The notes: a model not told the origin generated them from the sequence alone. DNA of 64,000 bases from G965205255 sp965205255 (GCA_965205255.1 OZ242051.1:1674001-1738000), one strand, 5' to 3'. Shown: positions 8,580 through 17,964, counted from the first letter of the stretch. Made by a program: numbers and translations.

Positions 8580-9695
8580 ATGAGTATTCATTTTTTAAAG
8601 GTATCTGATATTCGAAACCTTAGAAAAATCTCTTTGTCATTATCACCGAGGGTAAACCTCTTTTATGGTGATAATGGTAGTGGAAAAACAAGTCTTTTAG
8701 AAGCCGTACATATTCTGGCTTTAGCAAAATCATTCAGAACAAATAAACTAAAACCCCTTATAACCAAGGGCAGCCGGGCTTGTACTGTTTATGGTGAAGT
8801 TGATTGCTCTACTAAGGTTGGTGTTAAGCGGGGATTAGACTCTCTGCAAAGCATTAAAATCAATGGTTTTCTTGGTAGGTCGATTGCAGATTTAGCAAAC
8901 CTTTTACCTATACAATTAATGACACCTGATACATTTAATTATTTGCTGACAAGTGCTTCTTATCGCAGAAAAATAATTGATTGGGGTGCCTTTCACCATG
9001 AAAAAAAATTTATAGATGTCTGGAAAAAGATGACTATTAGTCTTAAAAATCGTAATAGCCTCTTAAAAAATAGGGTGGCGATTAACTCTAAAGAGATGGA
9101 TGTATGGACAAAAATATTTATTGATTCTGCACAGATTGTTGATAAAGCGAGATTGACTTACTTGCAACAATTAATTCCTGAGATTGAGGTATTATTACTG
9201 AAGCTTACTTCTATTTCAGGGTTAAAAATTAATTATTATCGAGGGTGGTCACGAAACAGCTCATTAGAGGATGTATTAACACAAAACACAAATAAAGACT
9301 CCATGTTAGGATATACTATACTCGGTCCGCAGCGAGGTGACTTGAGAATTACTTGTCATGGCTTGCCTGCAACGGAAGTATTATCTCGGGGCCAGCAAAA
9401 AATGGTTGTTTGTGCGATAAAATTAGCGCAGGGGCTTTTGTTTGAAAACACAAAAAACAGGACCTGTGTTTATTTAGTTGATGATTTAATTTCTGAGCTT
9501 GACTCAACCCACTGTCACTTGTTTGCAAAAGTATTAAAAGAAATGAATAGCCAGGTTTGGATAACTGGTGTTAATGGGGTTGCTTTAAAAAATATATTTA
9601 ATGATAAGAATGTTAAAATGTTTCACGTGGAACATGGTGAAGTGAGTGAGATTGTGGATGTTGAAAAAAAGATAGTATGTGAGAAGATTTTATAA
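8580..9695 (+). CDS. recF: DNA replication and repair protein RecF
   Basis: RecF is an SMC-like ATPase that loads RecA at gaps with RecO and RecR. Visible are Walker A GDNGSGKTS, the ABC-type signature LSRGQQKM near residue 287 and Walker B with YLVDDLISELD. The ATG at 8580 (one codon after an upstream TTG) has GAGGG close upstream. It encodes 371 residues, near the usual 360. A parS-like site lies in its last codons. Confidence 0.96.
   Translation: MSIHFLKVSDIRNLRKISLSLSPRVNLFYGDNGSGKTSLLEAVHILALAKSFRTNKLKPLITKGSRACTVYGEVDCSTKVGVKRGLDSLQSIKINGFLGRSIADLANLLPIQLMTPDTFNYLLTSASYRRKIIDWGAFHHEKKFIDVWKKMTISLKNRNSLLKNRVAINSKEMDVWTKIFIDSAQIVDKARLTYLQQLIPEIEVLLLKLTSISGLKINYYRGWSRNSSLEDVLTQNTNKDSMLGYTILGPQRGDLRITCHGLPATEVLSRGQQKMVVCAIKLAQGLLFENTKNRTCVYLVDDLISELDSTHCHLFAKVLKEMNSQVWITGVNGVALKNIFNDKNVKMFHVEHGEVSEIVDVEKKIVCEKIL
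9619..9634. promoter_or_regulatory. parS-like ParB binding site in the 3' end of recF
   Basis: TGTTTCACGTGGAACA is a 16-base near-palindrome that differs from the widely conserved bacterial parS TGTTTCACGTGAAACA at one position. Chromosomal parS sites cluster near oriC, as here. It overlaps coding sequence without disturbing RecF. Confidence 0.8.
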
Positions 9696-9815
9696 TCAAC
9701 ACTATATAGTTGTTTATTTCTAGAGATTCCTTTTAAAAAAGCAGCATTTTATTTTTAAGAGAAGAACTGTAAATATTAAGTTACAATGGATTGTGGTTTT
9801 ACTAGGAGATTATGG

Positions 9816-12233
9816 ATGGCTGAACAAAATTATGATGCTTCTAATATTAAAGTATTAAAAGGGCTAGATGCAGTGCGCAAACGCCCTGGTATGTATATAG
9901 GAGATACAGATGATGGTTCTGGGCTTCATCATATGGTTTTTGAAATTATAGATAACTCCATTGATGAATCATTGGCAGGCTACTGTTCCAATATTGAAGT
10001 AATTATTAATTCGGATAATTCAGTTACAGTTCGAGATAATGGTCGCGGAATTCCAGTAGATATACATGAAGAAGAAGGGGTTTCTGCTGCTGAAGTTATT
10101 ATGACTGTTTTGCATGCAGGTGGGAAGTTTGATGAAAACTCCTATAAAGTCTCTGGCGGTTTGCATGGTGTGGGTGTTTCTGTGGTTAACGCCTTATCCA
10201 AAGAGTTGAGTTTAGTTATTTGTCGGGCTGGTAAAAAGTATCAACAATTTTATGATCATGGTGTTCCACGTGAAACATTAAGAGTTGTTGGTGATACTGA
10301 GACTACCGGAACAGAAATTACTTTTTGGCCATCTGAGCAGACCTTTAGTAATGTTGATTTTAATTTTGATAAGTTGGCCAAGAGGCTGAGAGAGCTTTCT
10401 TTTCTTAATTCTGGAGTCTGTATTAATCTTCACGATAACAGGGATGGAAGAAGTGAAAAATATGAGTATGAAGGAGGCTTGCAGGCTTTTGTAGAGTTTT
10501 TAAATCAGAATAAAACAACTATAAACAAAACACTTCATTGCAACACTAAAAATGGTCCTGTAGGTGTTGAAGTGAGCATGCAGTGGAATGATAGCTTTCA
10601 AGAAAATATTCTTTGTTTTACTAATAACATTAATCAACGTGATGGTGGAACCCATCTTGCCGGATTTCGTGCAGCATTAACAAGAACACTAAATAGTTAC
10701 ATTGAAAAAGAAGGACTTACAAAAAATCAAAAGGTTAATACGACGGGAGATGATGCCAGGGAAGGATTAACAGCTATTATTTCAGTTAAAGTTCCAGATC
10801 CTAAATTTTCTTCTCAAACAAAAGATAAGCTGGTTTCATCAGAAGTTAAAACAGCTGTTGAACAGGAAATGGGTGCTTTTTTATCTGAGTATTTGCTTGA
10901 AAACCCTCAGGAATCAAAAGTAATAGTCAATAAAATTATTGATGCAGCAAGAGCCAGAGAGGCGGCTAGAAAAGCAAGAGAGATGACTCGTCGTAAAGGT
11001 GCTTTGGATATTGCAGGCCTTCCGGGAAAACTTGCAGACTGTCAGGAAAAAGATCCAGCTTTGTCTGAATTGTATATCGTGGAAGGAGACTCAGCCGGTG
11101 GTTCAGCAAAACAGGGACGGGATCGGCGTACGCAAGCTATTTTGCCACTTAAAGGTAAAATATTAAATGTTGAAAAAGCAAGATTTGATAAGATGCTTTC
11201 TTCAGTAGAAGTTGGCACGCTTATTACAGCACTTGGTTGCGGTATTGGGCGAGAAGAATTTAATATAAAAAAATTACGCTACCATAATATTATTATTATG
11301 ACAGATGCTGATGTGGATGGAGCTCATATCAGAACACTTCTCCTTACTTTCTTTTTTCGACAAATGCCTGAGTTGATCGAGCAAGGTTATATTTACATTG
11401 CTCAGCCACCTTTGTATAAGGTAAAGGCGGGTAAGCAAGAGCAATATATTAAAGATGATATGGCATTAGAGCAGCATATGACTGGTGTTGCTTTAGAAAA
11501 TGTAAGCTTACATCCGAGTGAAAGTTCTCCTGGTATTAAAGGTGTTGCTCTTGAAGAGTTAGTGAACGAATACAGAGTAGTGGAAAGCATTATACGCAGA
11601 CTATCTAAAGTGTATCCGGAAGAAGTTTTACAAACTCTGATTTATATGAAACCTTTGACTAGCGATACATTAAACAATAAAAAAGAGCTCACAGAATGGT
11701 GTGAAAAACTCTCTGAAAATCTTAAGACAGTAACATCGTCTGGAACAAGTTTTTCTGTTGCTACCTGTCAAGCTGAAAATGAAGAATCTGATGGTTGGTT
11801 CCCAGATATTACTATGTTATCTCATGGAACGGAGCGTAATTATTTATTACAAAAGCATTTTTTCCGCTCAAATGATTACAGTGCTATTGTTTCTTTGGGT
11901 GAAAAACTAACAGGTTTACTGGAAGAAGACGCCTTTTTTCAGAGGGGTGATCGTAAAGAGCCTGTAGACAGCTTTGAACAGGGATTAAGCTGGTTAATGA
12001 AGGAAGCTTATAAACGTCATTACATTCAACGGTATAAGGGTTTGGGTGAGATGAACCCTAGTCAGTTATGGGAGACAACAATGGATCCTGAGGTACGTCG
12101 TATGCATCAAGTGAAGATTTTAGATGCAGTAGTTGCTGATCAGGTTTTTACGACGTTAATGGGAAGTAATGTTGATCCCCGTCGTGAGTTTATAGAAAAT
12201 AATGCATTGAATGTGGAAAACCTTGATGTGTAA
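9816..12233 (+). CDS. gyrB: DNA gyrase subunit B
   Basis: GyrB is the ATPase and TOPRIM subunit of gyrase, which introduces negative supercoils. The GHKL ATPase region shows VRKRPGMYIG, DNGRGIPVD and GGLHGVGVSVVNALS. The TOPRIM part has YIVEGDSAGGSAKQGRDR and TDADVDGAHIRTLL. The C-terminus has QRYKGLGEMNPSQLWETTMDP. The 805-residue length is standard. The ATG at 9816 is chosen over the upstream in-frame ATG (9786) because TAGGAGA precedes it at normal spacing and the protein then begins MAEQNYDASNIKVLKGLD. A parS-like site lies at 10262-10277. Confidence 0.98.
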   Translation: MAEQNYDASNIKVLKGLDAVRKRPGMYIGDTDDGSGLHHMVFEIIDNSIDESLAGYCSNIEVIINSDNSVTVRDNGRGIPVDIHEEEGVSAAEVIMTVLHAGGKFDENSYKVSGGLHGVGVSVVNALSKELSLVICRAGKKYQQFYDHGVPRETLRVVGDTETTGTEITFWPSEQTFSNVDFNFDKLAKRLRELSFLNSGVCINLHDNRDGRSEKYEYEGGLQAFVEFLNQNKTTINKTLHCNTKNGPVGVEVSMQWNDSFQENILCFTNNINQRDGGTHLAGFRAALTRTLNSYIEKEGLTKNQKVNTTGDDAREGLTAIISVKVPDPKFSSQTKDKLVSSEVKTAVEQEMGAFLSEYLLENPQESKVIVNKIIDAARAREAARKAREMTRRKGALDIAGLPGKLADCQEKDPALSELYIVEGDSAGGSAKQGRDRRTQAILPLKGKILNVEKARFDKMLSSVEVGTLITALGCGIGREEFNIKKLRYHNIIIMTDADVDGAHIRTLLLTFFFRQMPELIEQGYIYIAQPPLYKVKAGKQEQYIKDDMALEQHMTGVALENVSLHPSESSPGIKGVALEELVNEYRVVESIIRRLSKVYPEEVLQTLIYMKPLTSDTLNNKKELTEWCEKLSENLKTVTSSGTSFSVATCQAENEESDGWFPDITMLSHGTERNYLLQKHFFRSNDYSAIVSLGEKLTGLLEEDAFFQRGDRKEPVDSFEQGLSWLMKEAYKRHYIQRYKGLGEMNPSQLWETTMDPEVRRMHQVKILDAVVADQVFTTLMGSNVDPRREFIENNALNVENLDV
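10262..10277. promoter_or_regulatory. parS-like ParB binding site inside gyrB
   Basis: TGTTCCACGTGAAACA is one base from the canonical parS TGTTTCACGTGAAACA, mirroring the single change in the recF site. It encodes VPRET of GyrB. Two such sites within 650 bases near the origin are unlikely by chance. Confidence 0.78.
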
Positions 12234-12395
12234 TACCAAAACGTGTTTCTAGCTACTGTTATTAACATGCTTTTATGGCTTGATGTTAAAGGTAAAACGA
12301 CGAGCAATAGCCAAAGCTATTGATAAAAGCTTTAACAGATAACAGCAAATTAAGAAAAGCAGGGTAATAATAAGCTAGAAACAAGCTTTTGTGTA
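12234..12395 (-). repeat. Dispersed TIR element, copy 1 (reverse orientation)
   Basis: The element starts immediately after the gyrB stop codon. Its left end TACCAAAACGTGTTTCTAGCT is an imperfect inverted match of its right end (AGCTAGAAACAAGCTTTTGTGTA). The interior shares blocks with the other copies (taataataag, cgagcaatagccaaagctat, aaaagc). It is one of nine copies recognised in the window. Confidence 0.8.
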
Positions 12396-12534
12396 AAAAG
12401 TAATATAACTTATTTCACTTAAAACCACCTTTATTCTAGTGTCTTATAACAGGTGGGCTTTGATATTAGATTCGAGTTAACGAAAAGATAGTACTTGTTT
12501 TAAGTCTTTTTTTATTGTTTGGAGAGAAAAAATC

Positions 12535-13119
12535 ATGTCTTCTTGTATTAAATTGGTTCAAGAGGAGCTTTCTGAAGCAGCGACCGTGCTAAATGCTTTT
12601 ATTAATGACCAGGAAAGTCACATAAAAATAACTAAAGCAGCAGAGCTTTTAGTTGATTCTTTTAAGGCTGAAGGCAAGGTTATCTCATGCGGTAATGGAG
12701 GCTCTCATTGTGATGCAATGCACTTTGCAGAAGAGTTAACAGGAAGATATAGAGATAATAGACCTGCATATCCGGCTATTGCTATTTCTGATCCAAGTCA
12801 TTTAAGTTGTGTCGGTAATGATTATGGTTATAAATATGTTTTTAGTCGTTTTGTCGAAGGAGTTGGGCGTGAAGGAGATGTGTTATTCGGAATAAGCACC
12901 AGTGGAAATTCAGCTAATATCGTACAAGCAACAGAGGTTGCAAAAGCAAAAGGAATGAAGGTAATACTTCTTACAGGTAAAGATGGTGGAGTCTTGGTCA
13001 ATAAGGCTGATATAGAAATACGTGTACCTCATTTTGGATATGCCGATCGAATACAGGAAGTTCATATAAAGATAATCCATATATTAATTAATCTGATAGA
13101 AAAGGGTATGTCCATTTAA
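12535..13119 (+). CDS. gmhA: Phosphoheptose isomerase (D-sedoheptulose 7-phosphate isomerase)
   Basis: GmhA converts sedoheptulose 7-phosphate to D-glycero-D-manno-heptose 7-phosphate, the first step of ADP-heptose synthesis for lipopolysaccharide core. The 194-residue protein closely follows the family throughout: SCGNGGSHCDAMHFAEELTG, YPAIAISDPSHLSCVGND, GISTSGNSANIVQA and RVPHFGYADRIQEVHIK. The SIS fold and metal/catalytic histidines are present, which favours GmhA over the paralogue DiaA. A GGAGAG ribosome-binding site precedes the ATG. It implies that the organism makes a heptose-containing inner core. Confidence 0.96.
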   Translation: MSSCIKLVQEELSEAATVLNAFINDQESHIKITKAAELLVDSFKAEGKVISCGNGGSHCDAMHFAEELTGRYRDNRPAYPAIAISDPSHLSCVGNDYGYKYVFSRFVEGVGREGDVLFGISTSGNSANIVQATEVAKAKGMKVILLTGKDGGVLVNKADIEIRVPHFGYADRIQEVHIKIIHILINLIEKGMSI

Positions 13120-13330
13120 TTGGCGGTGACACCATAAACATGGCAGATCAAAAACACTTGTCTTGTCTTTATAAGAGACAACTATTACATAAAGATAAAA
13201 TAGTGACGTTAAGGTAGTATCAAACTGAAAACTCTATTGCGCTATAGAATCAAAACACCTAAAACTTACTTAAGACTTCTAAAAAGAAGCGTTGTACCTT
13301 AGTTTTTAAGTAGTAGCAAGGAGGCTTCCG

Positions 13331-13600
13331 ATGCTCAAGAAATTTTTGGCAGTAATGGCTTTAGTTCTTCCGTTGTCTTTTTCAGCTTTTGCTGAAAATA
13401 TGGAAAAGGTTAATATCAATTCGGCAAGTGCTGAAATTCTTGATAAAAACCTTAAGTATATTGGACCTAACACGGCAAAACGTATTGTTGAGTTTAGGGA
13501 AGAACATGGTATGTTTAAGTCTGTTGAGGATATGACAGAGGTTCGTGGAGTAGGAATGCAAGTGATTAAAGCTAATCGCGAGCGACTTTCCATCGAATAA
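13331..13600 (+). CDS. ComEA-like exported helix-hairpin-helix protein
   Basis: The 89-residue product has a signal peptide (MLKKFLAVMALVLPLSFSAFA then ENMEK) followed by a ComEA-type helix-hairpin-helix domain (VNINSASAEIL, IGPNTAKRIVEFREEHG, VEDMTEVRGVG). ComEA-like proteins bind double-stranded DNA in the periplasm and take part in DNA uptake. Short stand-alone forms are common in gammaproteobacteria and are not always competence genes. A strong AAGGAGG site lies 8 bases before the ATG, and a strong terminator follows, so it is likely monocistronic. Confidence 0.9.
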   Translation: MLKKFLAVMALVLPLSFSAFAENMEKVNINSASAEILDKNLKYIGPNTAKRIVEFREEHGMFKSVEDMTEVRGVGMQVIKANRERLSIE

Positions 13601-13616
13601 ATATATAATGAAGTCC

Positions 13617-13652
13617 AAAGCTCCGATATTTTAAATATCGGAGCTTTTTTTT
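13617..13652 (+). terminator. Rho-independent terminator after the ComEA-like gene
   Basis: A perfect stem (AAAGCTCCGATATTT and its complement around a single T) is followed by a run of T. It is the clearest intrinsic terminator in the window, 17 bases after the stop codon. Confidence 0.95.
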
Positions 13653-14188
13653 ATCTGAATAATTATACACAACCTGCTCATAATGCTTATTTCCCCCTTA
13701 TAGGTGTATAGGTTCATACCATATGAGACTTAGGGAATTTCCTGCTGAAACCGTTTCTCTTCAGATGACGCTTGACAAGAATAGTAAATCAGATCACTAG
13801 TTGATTCAGTCGATAGGCATGCATCAGTGTGTAGTGAAATACAAGCTTATGCGGTGGATCACTTAAGTAGGTTGAATGGTTTTCCATGCCGCCATATTTA
13901 CTTTCCAGTTAGAATATGGAGGCGTTACTAATCTCGTTTTTACGATAAATATTGTTAACTTTTTTACTGCATTTACTTATTTCAATATGTTGATAATTTG
14001 GATTTTAGTAATGCCTGCCTTTTGCAGTATAAGTCTCCTGCTAGTTTTAATATGACAAAAAATTATAATTGTAATTGTTTCACCTTAGGGGAAGTTAACA
14101 ATAACAGTAGTTTGTTTTGGTATGACAGAAATGAACTCTGTTGTTTTGAAAATCAAATCTATTGCAAATAGGGTGAATTCATTTGGAC
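13653..14188. other. Gene-free gap between convergent comEA-like gene and galM
   Basis: About 535 bases hold no ORF I would support. An imperfect inverted repeat near 13888-13925 (GCCGCCATATT facing AATATGGAGGCG) could form a hairpin. No tRNA or known RNA motif was recognised. The gap may be decayed sequence. Confidence 0.4.
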
Positions 14189-15226
14189 TTATTTCCAATA
14201 AAAATGCCATTCAGTATTGTGAGAGTAAGGTCTGTAGGGAGTAATGATTGTTGAAGGAAAATCTGGGCGATTCGGTGCATTTGGTAGTTGTTGTGTTTCC
14301 AGTGCAAATCCAGAATAGTCTTTGATTAAACCATTTGTCCCGCAAGTTAAATAATTACCACTATAAAATTGAATACCCGGCTGGTCTGTATATACATCCA
14401 GGCGACAGCCATTTTCAGATTCAACAGTTGCAGCAAAAGATACACTGTCTTTTTTCGGATGATCTATCAGCCAGCAATGATCAAACCCTTTAGCTTGTTG
14501 TAACTGTATATGCTTGTCATTTATATTATTACCAATAAGCTTTCCAGAGCGAAAACTCATTGGAGTGTTATCAACAGAGGCAATACCCGGCAGAGGAATT
14601 GCATTTTCATCTGTTGCGAGATAACGAGAAGCGTTTATTTTTAATTTATGATTTAAACAATCTCTTTTGCCTTCGAGATTAAAGTAAGTATGCTGTGTCA
14701 GGTTAACAATAGTATCCTGATCTGTAACAGCTTCGTAAGAGATAATAAATTTATTATCATTTGTAAGTTTGTAAATAACCTTAACATTCAGATTTCCCGG
14801 GTAATTTTCATCACCATCAGTGGAAGAGTATGTTAACTCTATTAATGCTTGGTTGTCATTACTTTGGGTCTTTACTTTCCAGAGTTTTTTATTAAAACCT
14901 TCTGTGCCGCCATGAAGGTGGTTGTTACCATTGTTTTTACTTAATTGGTATTGTTTACCATTTATTACCAGCTTTCCACCTTTTATGCGATTTGCATATC
15001 TTCCTGCAATGGCTCCGATGTATGCATTATTATCAAGATAGTCCTCCAAATTGTCAAAACCCAGAGTGACATTAGTCTTGTCTTTCCCTGAAAGAGGCAG
15101 GAGAATGGACTGAATGATAGCGCCATAATTTAATATATTAACTTCCATGTTATTATCATTTGAGAGACAATATTTATAGATAGGGGTTTCATTCAGCTCA
15201 CCAAAAATTGATCGGTTTATTTGCAC
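14189..15226 (-). CDS. galM: Aldose 1-epimerase (galactose mutarotase)
   Basis: GalM interconverts the anomers of galactose, supplying alpha-galactose to galactokinase. The 345-residue protein shows GRYANRIKGGK, NNHLHGGTEGFNKKLW, the histidine motif LTQHTYFNLEG and the catalytic glutamate region ALETQQLPNAPN. The frame is open to an ATG at 15265, but the GTG at 15226 has CAGG upstream and gives a length matching the family. The longer start has no ribosome-binding site. It lies 4 kb from galETK rather than in that operon. Confidence 0.92.
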   Translation of the reverse strand: MQINRSIFGELNETPIYKYCLSNDNNMEVNILNYGAIIQSILLPLSGKDKTNVTLGFDNLEDYLDNNAYIGAIAGRYANRIKGGKLVINGKQYQLSKNNGNNHLHGGTEGFNKKLWKVKTQSNDNQALIELTYSSTDGDENYPGNLNVKVIYKLTNDNKFIISYEAVTDQDTIVNLTQHTYFNLEGKRDCLNHKLKINASRYLATDENAIPLPGIASVDNTPMSFRSGKLIGNNINDKHIQLQQAKGFDHCWLIDHPKKDSVSFAATVESENGCRLDVYTDQPGIQFYSGNYLTCGTNGLIKDYSGFALETQQLPNAPNRPDFPSTIITPYRPYSHNTEWHFYWK

Positions 15227-15440
15227 TTTATATACCTGTTTTAAACAAAAGGATTGCAAGGTCATATTATATTGAAATTCAGAAAAAAGCTGGAGTTTTC
15301 GGCAGCAATATTATCCGTTATAGTTCCACTTCAGTGGTTATTAGTGAAATAATAGCTTGTGGTATATATTTGTATAACAGTAAAAGCTACCAGAAATTAA
15401 GTTGCATTTTTATAACAGCTTTAGCAGGAAGAGGTGCCTG

Positions 15441-15818
15441 ATGAAAAGATCAATATATTTATTTATTTCTTCAGCATTATTACTTGTCGGTTGTGCAAAT
15501 ATTGGAATTAATCAAAAAAATTATATTGGTCAGGATATTCGTAATGTGATTTTAGATTATGGTGAGCCCATACATACCTACAATATGAGAGATGGTATAA
15601 AGGCTTATCAATGGGAAATTATCAGTCAGTTTAAAACTCCTGTTACAGCAAATACCACAGGTTTTCATAGTAAAGAAGGAATCATCAACAAAAACACCAT
15701 ATATTCCGGAGGAGGAAGGCATACAAGGAAATGCTTTTACACTTTTTTTACGCGCAGAAACAAGACACAAAAAACCTGGATAGTAACAAGTTTCAGAAAG
15801 CCGATAAGTGGTTGTTAA
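15441..15818 (+). CDS. Small predicted outer-membrane lipoprotein
   Basis: The 125-residue product begins MKRSIYLFISSALLLVGC, a lipoprotein signal with lipobox LVGC, so the mature protein would start at the lipidated cysteine. The next residue is Ala, which does not trigger inner-membrane retention, so outer-membrane sorting is expected. The segment GQDIRNVILDYGEP resembles the SmpA/OmlA-like and related lipoproteins whose short motif compares with a folding helper, but similarity is slight. The start at the second Met fits GGAAGAGG upstream. Function unknown. Confidence 0.8.
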   Translation: MKRSIYLFISSALLLVGCANIGINQKNYIGQDIRNVILDYGEPIHTYNMRDGIKAYQWEIISQFKTPVTANTTGFHSKEGIINKNTIYSGGGRHTRKCFYTFFTRRNKTQKTWIVTSFRKPISGC

Positions 15819-15961
15819 ATTTGTTTTTCTATTTTATATAGAGCTGAATTTAACATATAAAAAGCATTTAAAATCAATAGCCTTATGCAGGTTGGTTTTA
15901 TGAATTTAAGCTACATTCAATCGTCAATAATAAAGAAGAGATGATCAGTTCGCTAGTAGCT

Positions 15962-15988
15962 TATACCTATACCTATACCTATACCTAT
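15962..15988. repeat. Hexanucleotide tandem repeat (TATACC)
   Basis: Four and a half exact copies of TATACC lie in the gap between the lipoprotein gene and the 3' end of bioA. No coding role. Such tracts are slippage-prone. Confidence 0.9.
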
Positions 15989-16068
15989 CAGGAGAAAAAG
16001 TCTTCGCTCAATATTGAATATACCAAGCTTGTTGCTGTGTAATTATATCGAGCTGAGGTAATAAGAAG

Positions 16069-17394
16069 TTAAAAGCAGGTTTTGGTGTTATCACTGAGGA
16101 TTTTTACGATTGCATGGCAAAGAACGTCTAGCTCGCAATCACTAATGATAAATGGTGGCATTACATATATCAGTGTACCGAAAGGTCTAATCCATACACC
16201 AGCATCTACAAATGCAGGCTGAATTTGTTTTATATTTACAGGTTCTTTTAGCTCAATAACTCCAATGGCACCAAGTATGCGAATATTCTTTACATGAGGC
16301 ATATCTTTACAGGGTGATAAACTTGTGGATAGTTTTTTTTCGATACGTTTTACTTGTTGTTGCCAGTTATTTTGTAATAATAAGTTGATACTTGCACAGG
16401 CAACACTGCAAGCTAGTGGGTTTGCCATAAAAGTTGGGCCGTGCATAAATACACCAGTGTCAGAAATGACATCGCTCACTTCTTTTGTGCAGAGCGTGGC
16501 GGCCAGTGTCATATAGCCTCCGGTAAGAGCTTTTCCTACACACATAATATCAGGCGATATATTTGCGTACTCGCAGGCAAATAATTTTCCAGTGCGACCA
16601 AATCCTGTGGCTATTTCGTCAGCTATTAATAAAATACCTGTTTCTTTGCATAGCTCTGAAACGCGTCTAAGATAATCAGGCGAGTAAAATCGCATGCCAC
16701 CTGCACCTTGTACTATTGGTTCAAGAATAACTCCTGCCAGTTCACTTTTGTGCGTATACAAAGCTTCTTTAAAAGGTTCAATGTGCTCTTCTTTCCATTT
16801 ATCATTAAATAAAGCGGTGGGCTTTTCAATAAAAATCTGTTCCATTAACAAATTGTTAAACACCCTGTGCATACCATTAACAGGGTCACAGACGGACATG
16901 GCTCCGGTTGTATCTCCATGATACCCACCCTTAATAGTTAACAGTTTTGAACGCTGGTTGTTATTTTTTGCTCGCCAAAACTGAATAGCCATTTTAATGG
17001 CTACTTCAACAGACACAGAGCCAGAATCTGCAAAAAACACCGTCTGTAAGGGGGCAGGTGTTAATTCGACCAGTTTTCGGGCCAAAGAGATGGCTGGCTC
17101 ATGAGTAAGGCCACCGAACATGATATGAGACATATTTTTTAGCTGAGTAGTTATTGCTTCATTTAAAACCGGATGGTTATATCCATGAACCGTGCACCAC
17201 CAGGAAGACATGCCATCAATTAGTTTTCTTCCATCAGATAAGTGGAGGTAAACACCGTGAGCTGAATCCACATGAAACAATGGGTTAGTCTCGGAAATGG
17301 AAGAATAAGGATGCCATATATGTTGCCTGTCAAATGCAATGGCATTATTTAACGTGTCCTTTTTTGCATGAGGTGGTGTATTAATAGATTGCAT
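16069..17394 (-). CDS. bioA: Adenosylmethionine-8-amino-7-oxononanoate aminotransferase (BioA)
   Basis: BioA uses S-adenosylmethionine as amino donor to turn KAPA into DAPA in biotin synthesis. The fold-type I PLP enzyme shows HIWHPYSS, WWCTVHGYNHP, GGYHGDTTGAMSVCDP, DEIATGFGRTG and the PLP lysine motif VGKALTGGYMTLAATLCT. The ATG at 17394 has AAGGGAA upstream and gives 441 residues. The open frame reaches 17451, but that extension is encoded by a dispersed repeat. No other bio gene is in the window, so the rest of the pathway must lie elsewhere. Confidence 0.96.
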   Translation of the reverse strand: MQSINTPPHAKKDTLNNAIAFDRQHIWHPYSSISETNPLFHVDSAHGVYLHLSDGRKLIDGMSSWWCTVHGYNHPVLNEAITTQLKNMSHIMFGGLTHEPAISLARKLVELTPAPLQTVFFADSGSVSVEVAIKMAIQFWRAKNNNQRSKLLTIKGGYHGDTTGAMSVCDPVNGMHRVFNNLLMEQIFIEKPTALFNDKWKEEHIEPFKEALYTHKSELAGVILEPIVQGAGGMRFYSPDYLRRVSELCKETGILLIADEIATGFGRTGKLFACEYANISPDIMCVGKALTGGYMTLAATLCTKEVSDVISDTGVFMHGPTFMANPLACSVACASINLLLQNNWQQQVKRIEKKLSTSLSPCKDMPHVKNIRILGAIGVIELKEPVNIKQIQPAFVDAGVWIRPFGTLIYVMPPFIISDCELDVLCHAIVKILSDNTKTCF

Positions 17395-17417
17395 GGGTTC
17401 CCTTTTTCGGAGTTTTA

Positions 17418-17551
17418 TATCAAAACCTGCGTCTAATTTCTTATTGCACAAGACTTCTAATCTTGCTGTTTTGGCTATTACTCGTTACTTTGCCTTTAAC
17501 AGTAACTCATAAAAGCACACTCATAACAGTAGTTAGAAACAGGTTTTAGTA
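17418..17551 (+). repeat. Dispersed TIR element, copy 2
   Basis: TATCAAAACCTGCGTCTAA at the left and GTTAGAAACAGGTTTTAGTA at the right are inverted matches. The interior keeps ggctattactcgtNacttNgcctttaaca and cataaaagca. This 134-base copy lies in the divergent bioA/DUF2835 gap, so it may carry or separate their promoters. It also supplies the spurious upstream reading frame of bioA. Confidence 0.85.
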
Positions 17552-17646
17552 TTACTCCCGAGCATTTATTCTGGTAAAAAAGACTATCATTAATAATAAA
17601 AGTGCAGAATAACCTAATAAAATAATTAAGCAACAGGGGGGATCAT

Positions 17647-17871
17647 ATGAGCCAAAAAGCAACGTTCAGCGTATATCTGAATTCAGAGCAGGTTCTAGGT
17701 TATTATAAAGGACAAAAAACAGCGGTAAGAGTGCATACAGACCAAAACCAAGCTATTAGTATACCTTTCAATATATTACTCGAATTTGTAACCTATGATG
17801 GGATATCAGGCACTTTTGAAATTGAGTTTAAAAATGATGGTACATTTCAAAAGATTCGAAAGATTAATTAA
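17647..17871 (+). CDS. DUF2835 family small protein
   Basis: The 74-residue protein matches the layout of the gammaproteobacterial DUF2835 family: an N-terminal LNSEQVLGYYKGQ segment, a beta-rich middle with IPFNILLEFVTYDGISGTFEIEF, and a basic end. The family has no established function. A very strong CAGGGGGG site precedes the ATG, suggesting high expression. Confidence 0.85.
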   Translation: MSQKATFSVYLNSEQVLGYYKGQKTAVRVHTDQNQAISIPFNILLEFVTYDGISGTFEIEFKNDGTFQKIRKIN

Positions 17872-17932
17872 TATTTCTAATAAGAAGTATAAAAAATACA
17901 TTTAACATAAAATATTGCCAGCACATGTTACC

Positions 17933-17964
17933 GGATAACTATCACCTGTTTTTAATAGTTATCC
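17933..17964. repeat. Perfect 10-bp inverted repeat after the DUF2835 gene
   Basis: GGATAACTAT and ATAGTTATCC flank a 12-base loop. No T-run follows on either strand, so it is not a typical intrinsic terminator. The right arm continues to TTATCCACT, one base from a DnaA box. Role unknown. Confidence 0.6.

Noticed and set aside
13888..13925. tRNA or small RNA at the inverted repeat in the comEA-galM gap
   Set aside because: No cloverleaf or T-loop motif; the stem is imperfect.
15962..15988. CRISPR-like short repeat array
   Set aside because: Hexamer repeats without spacers; a simple microsatellite.
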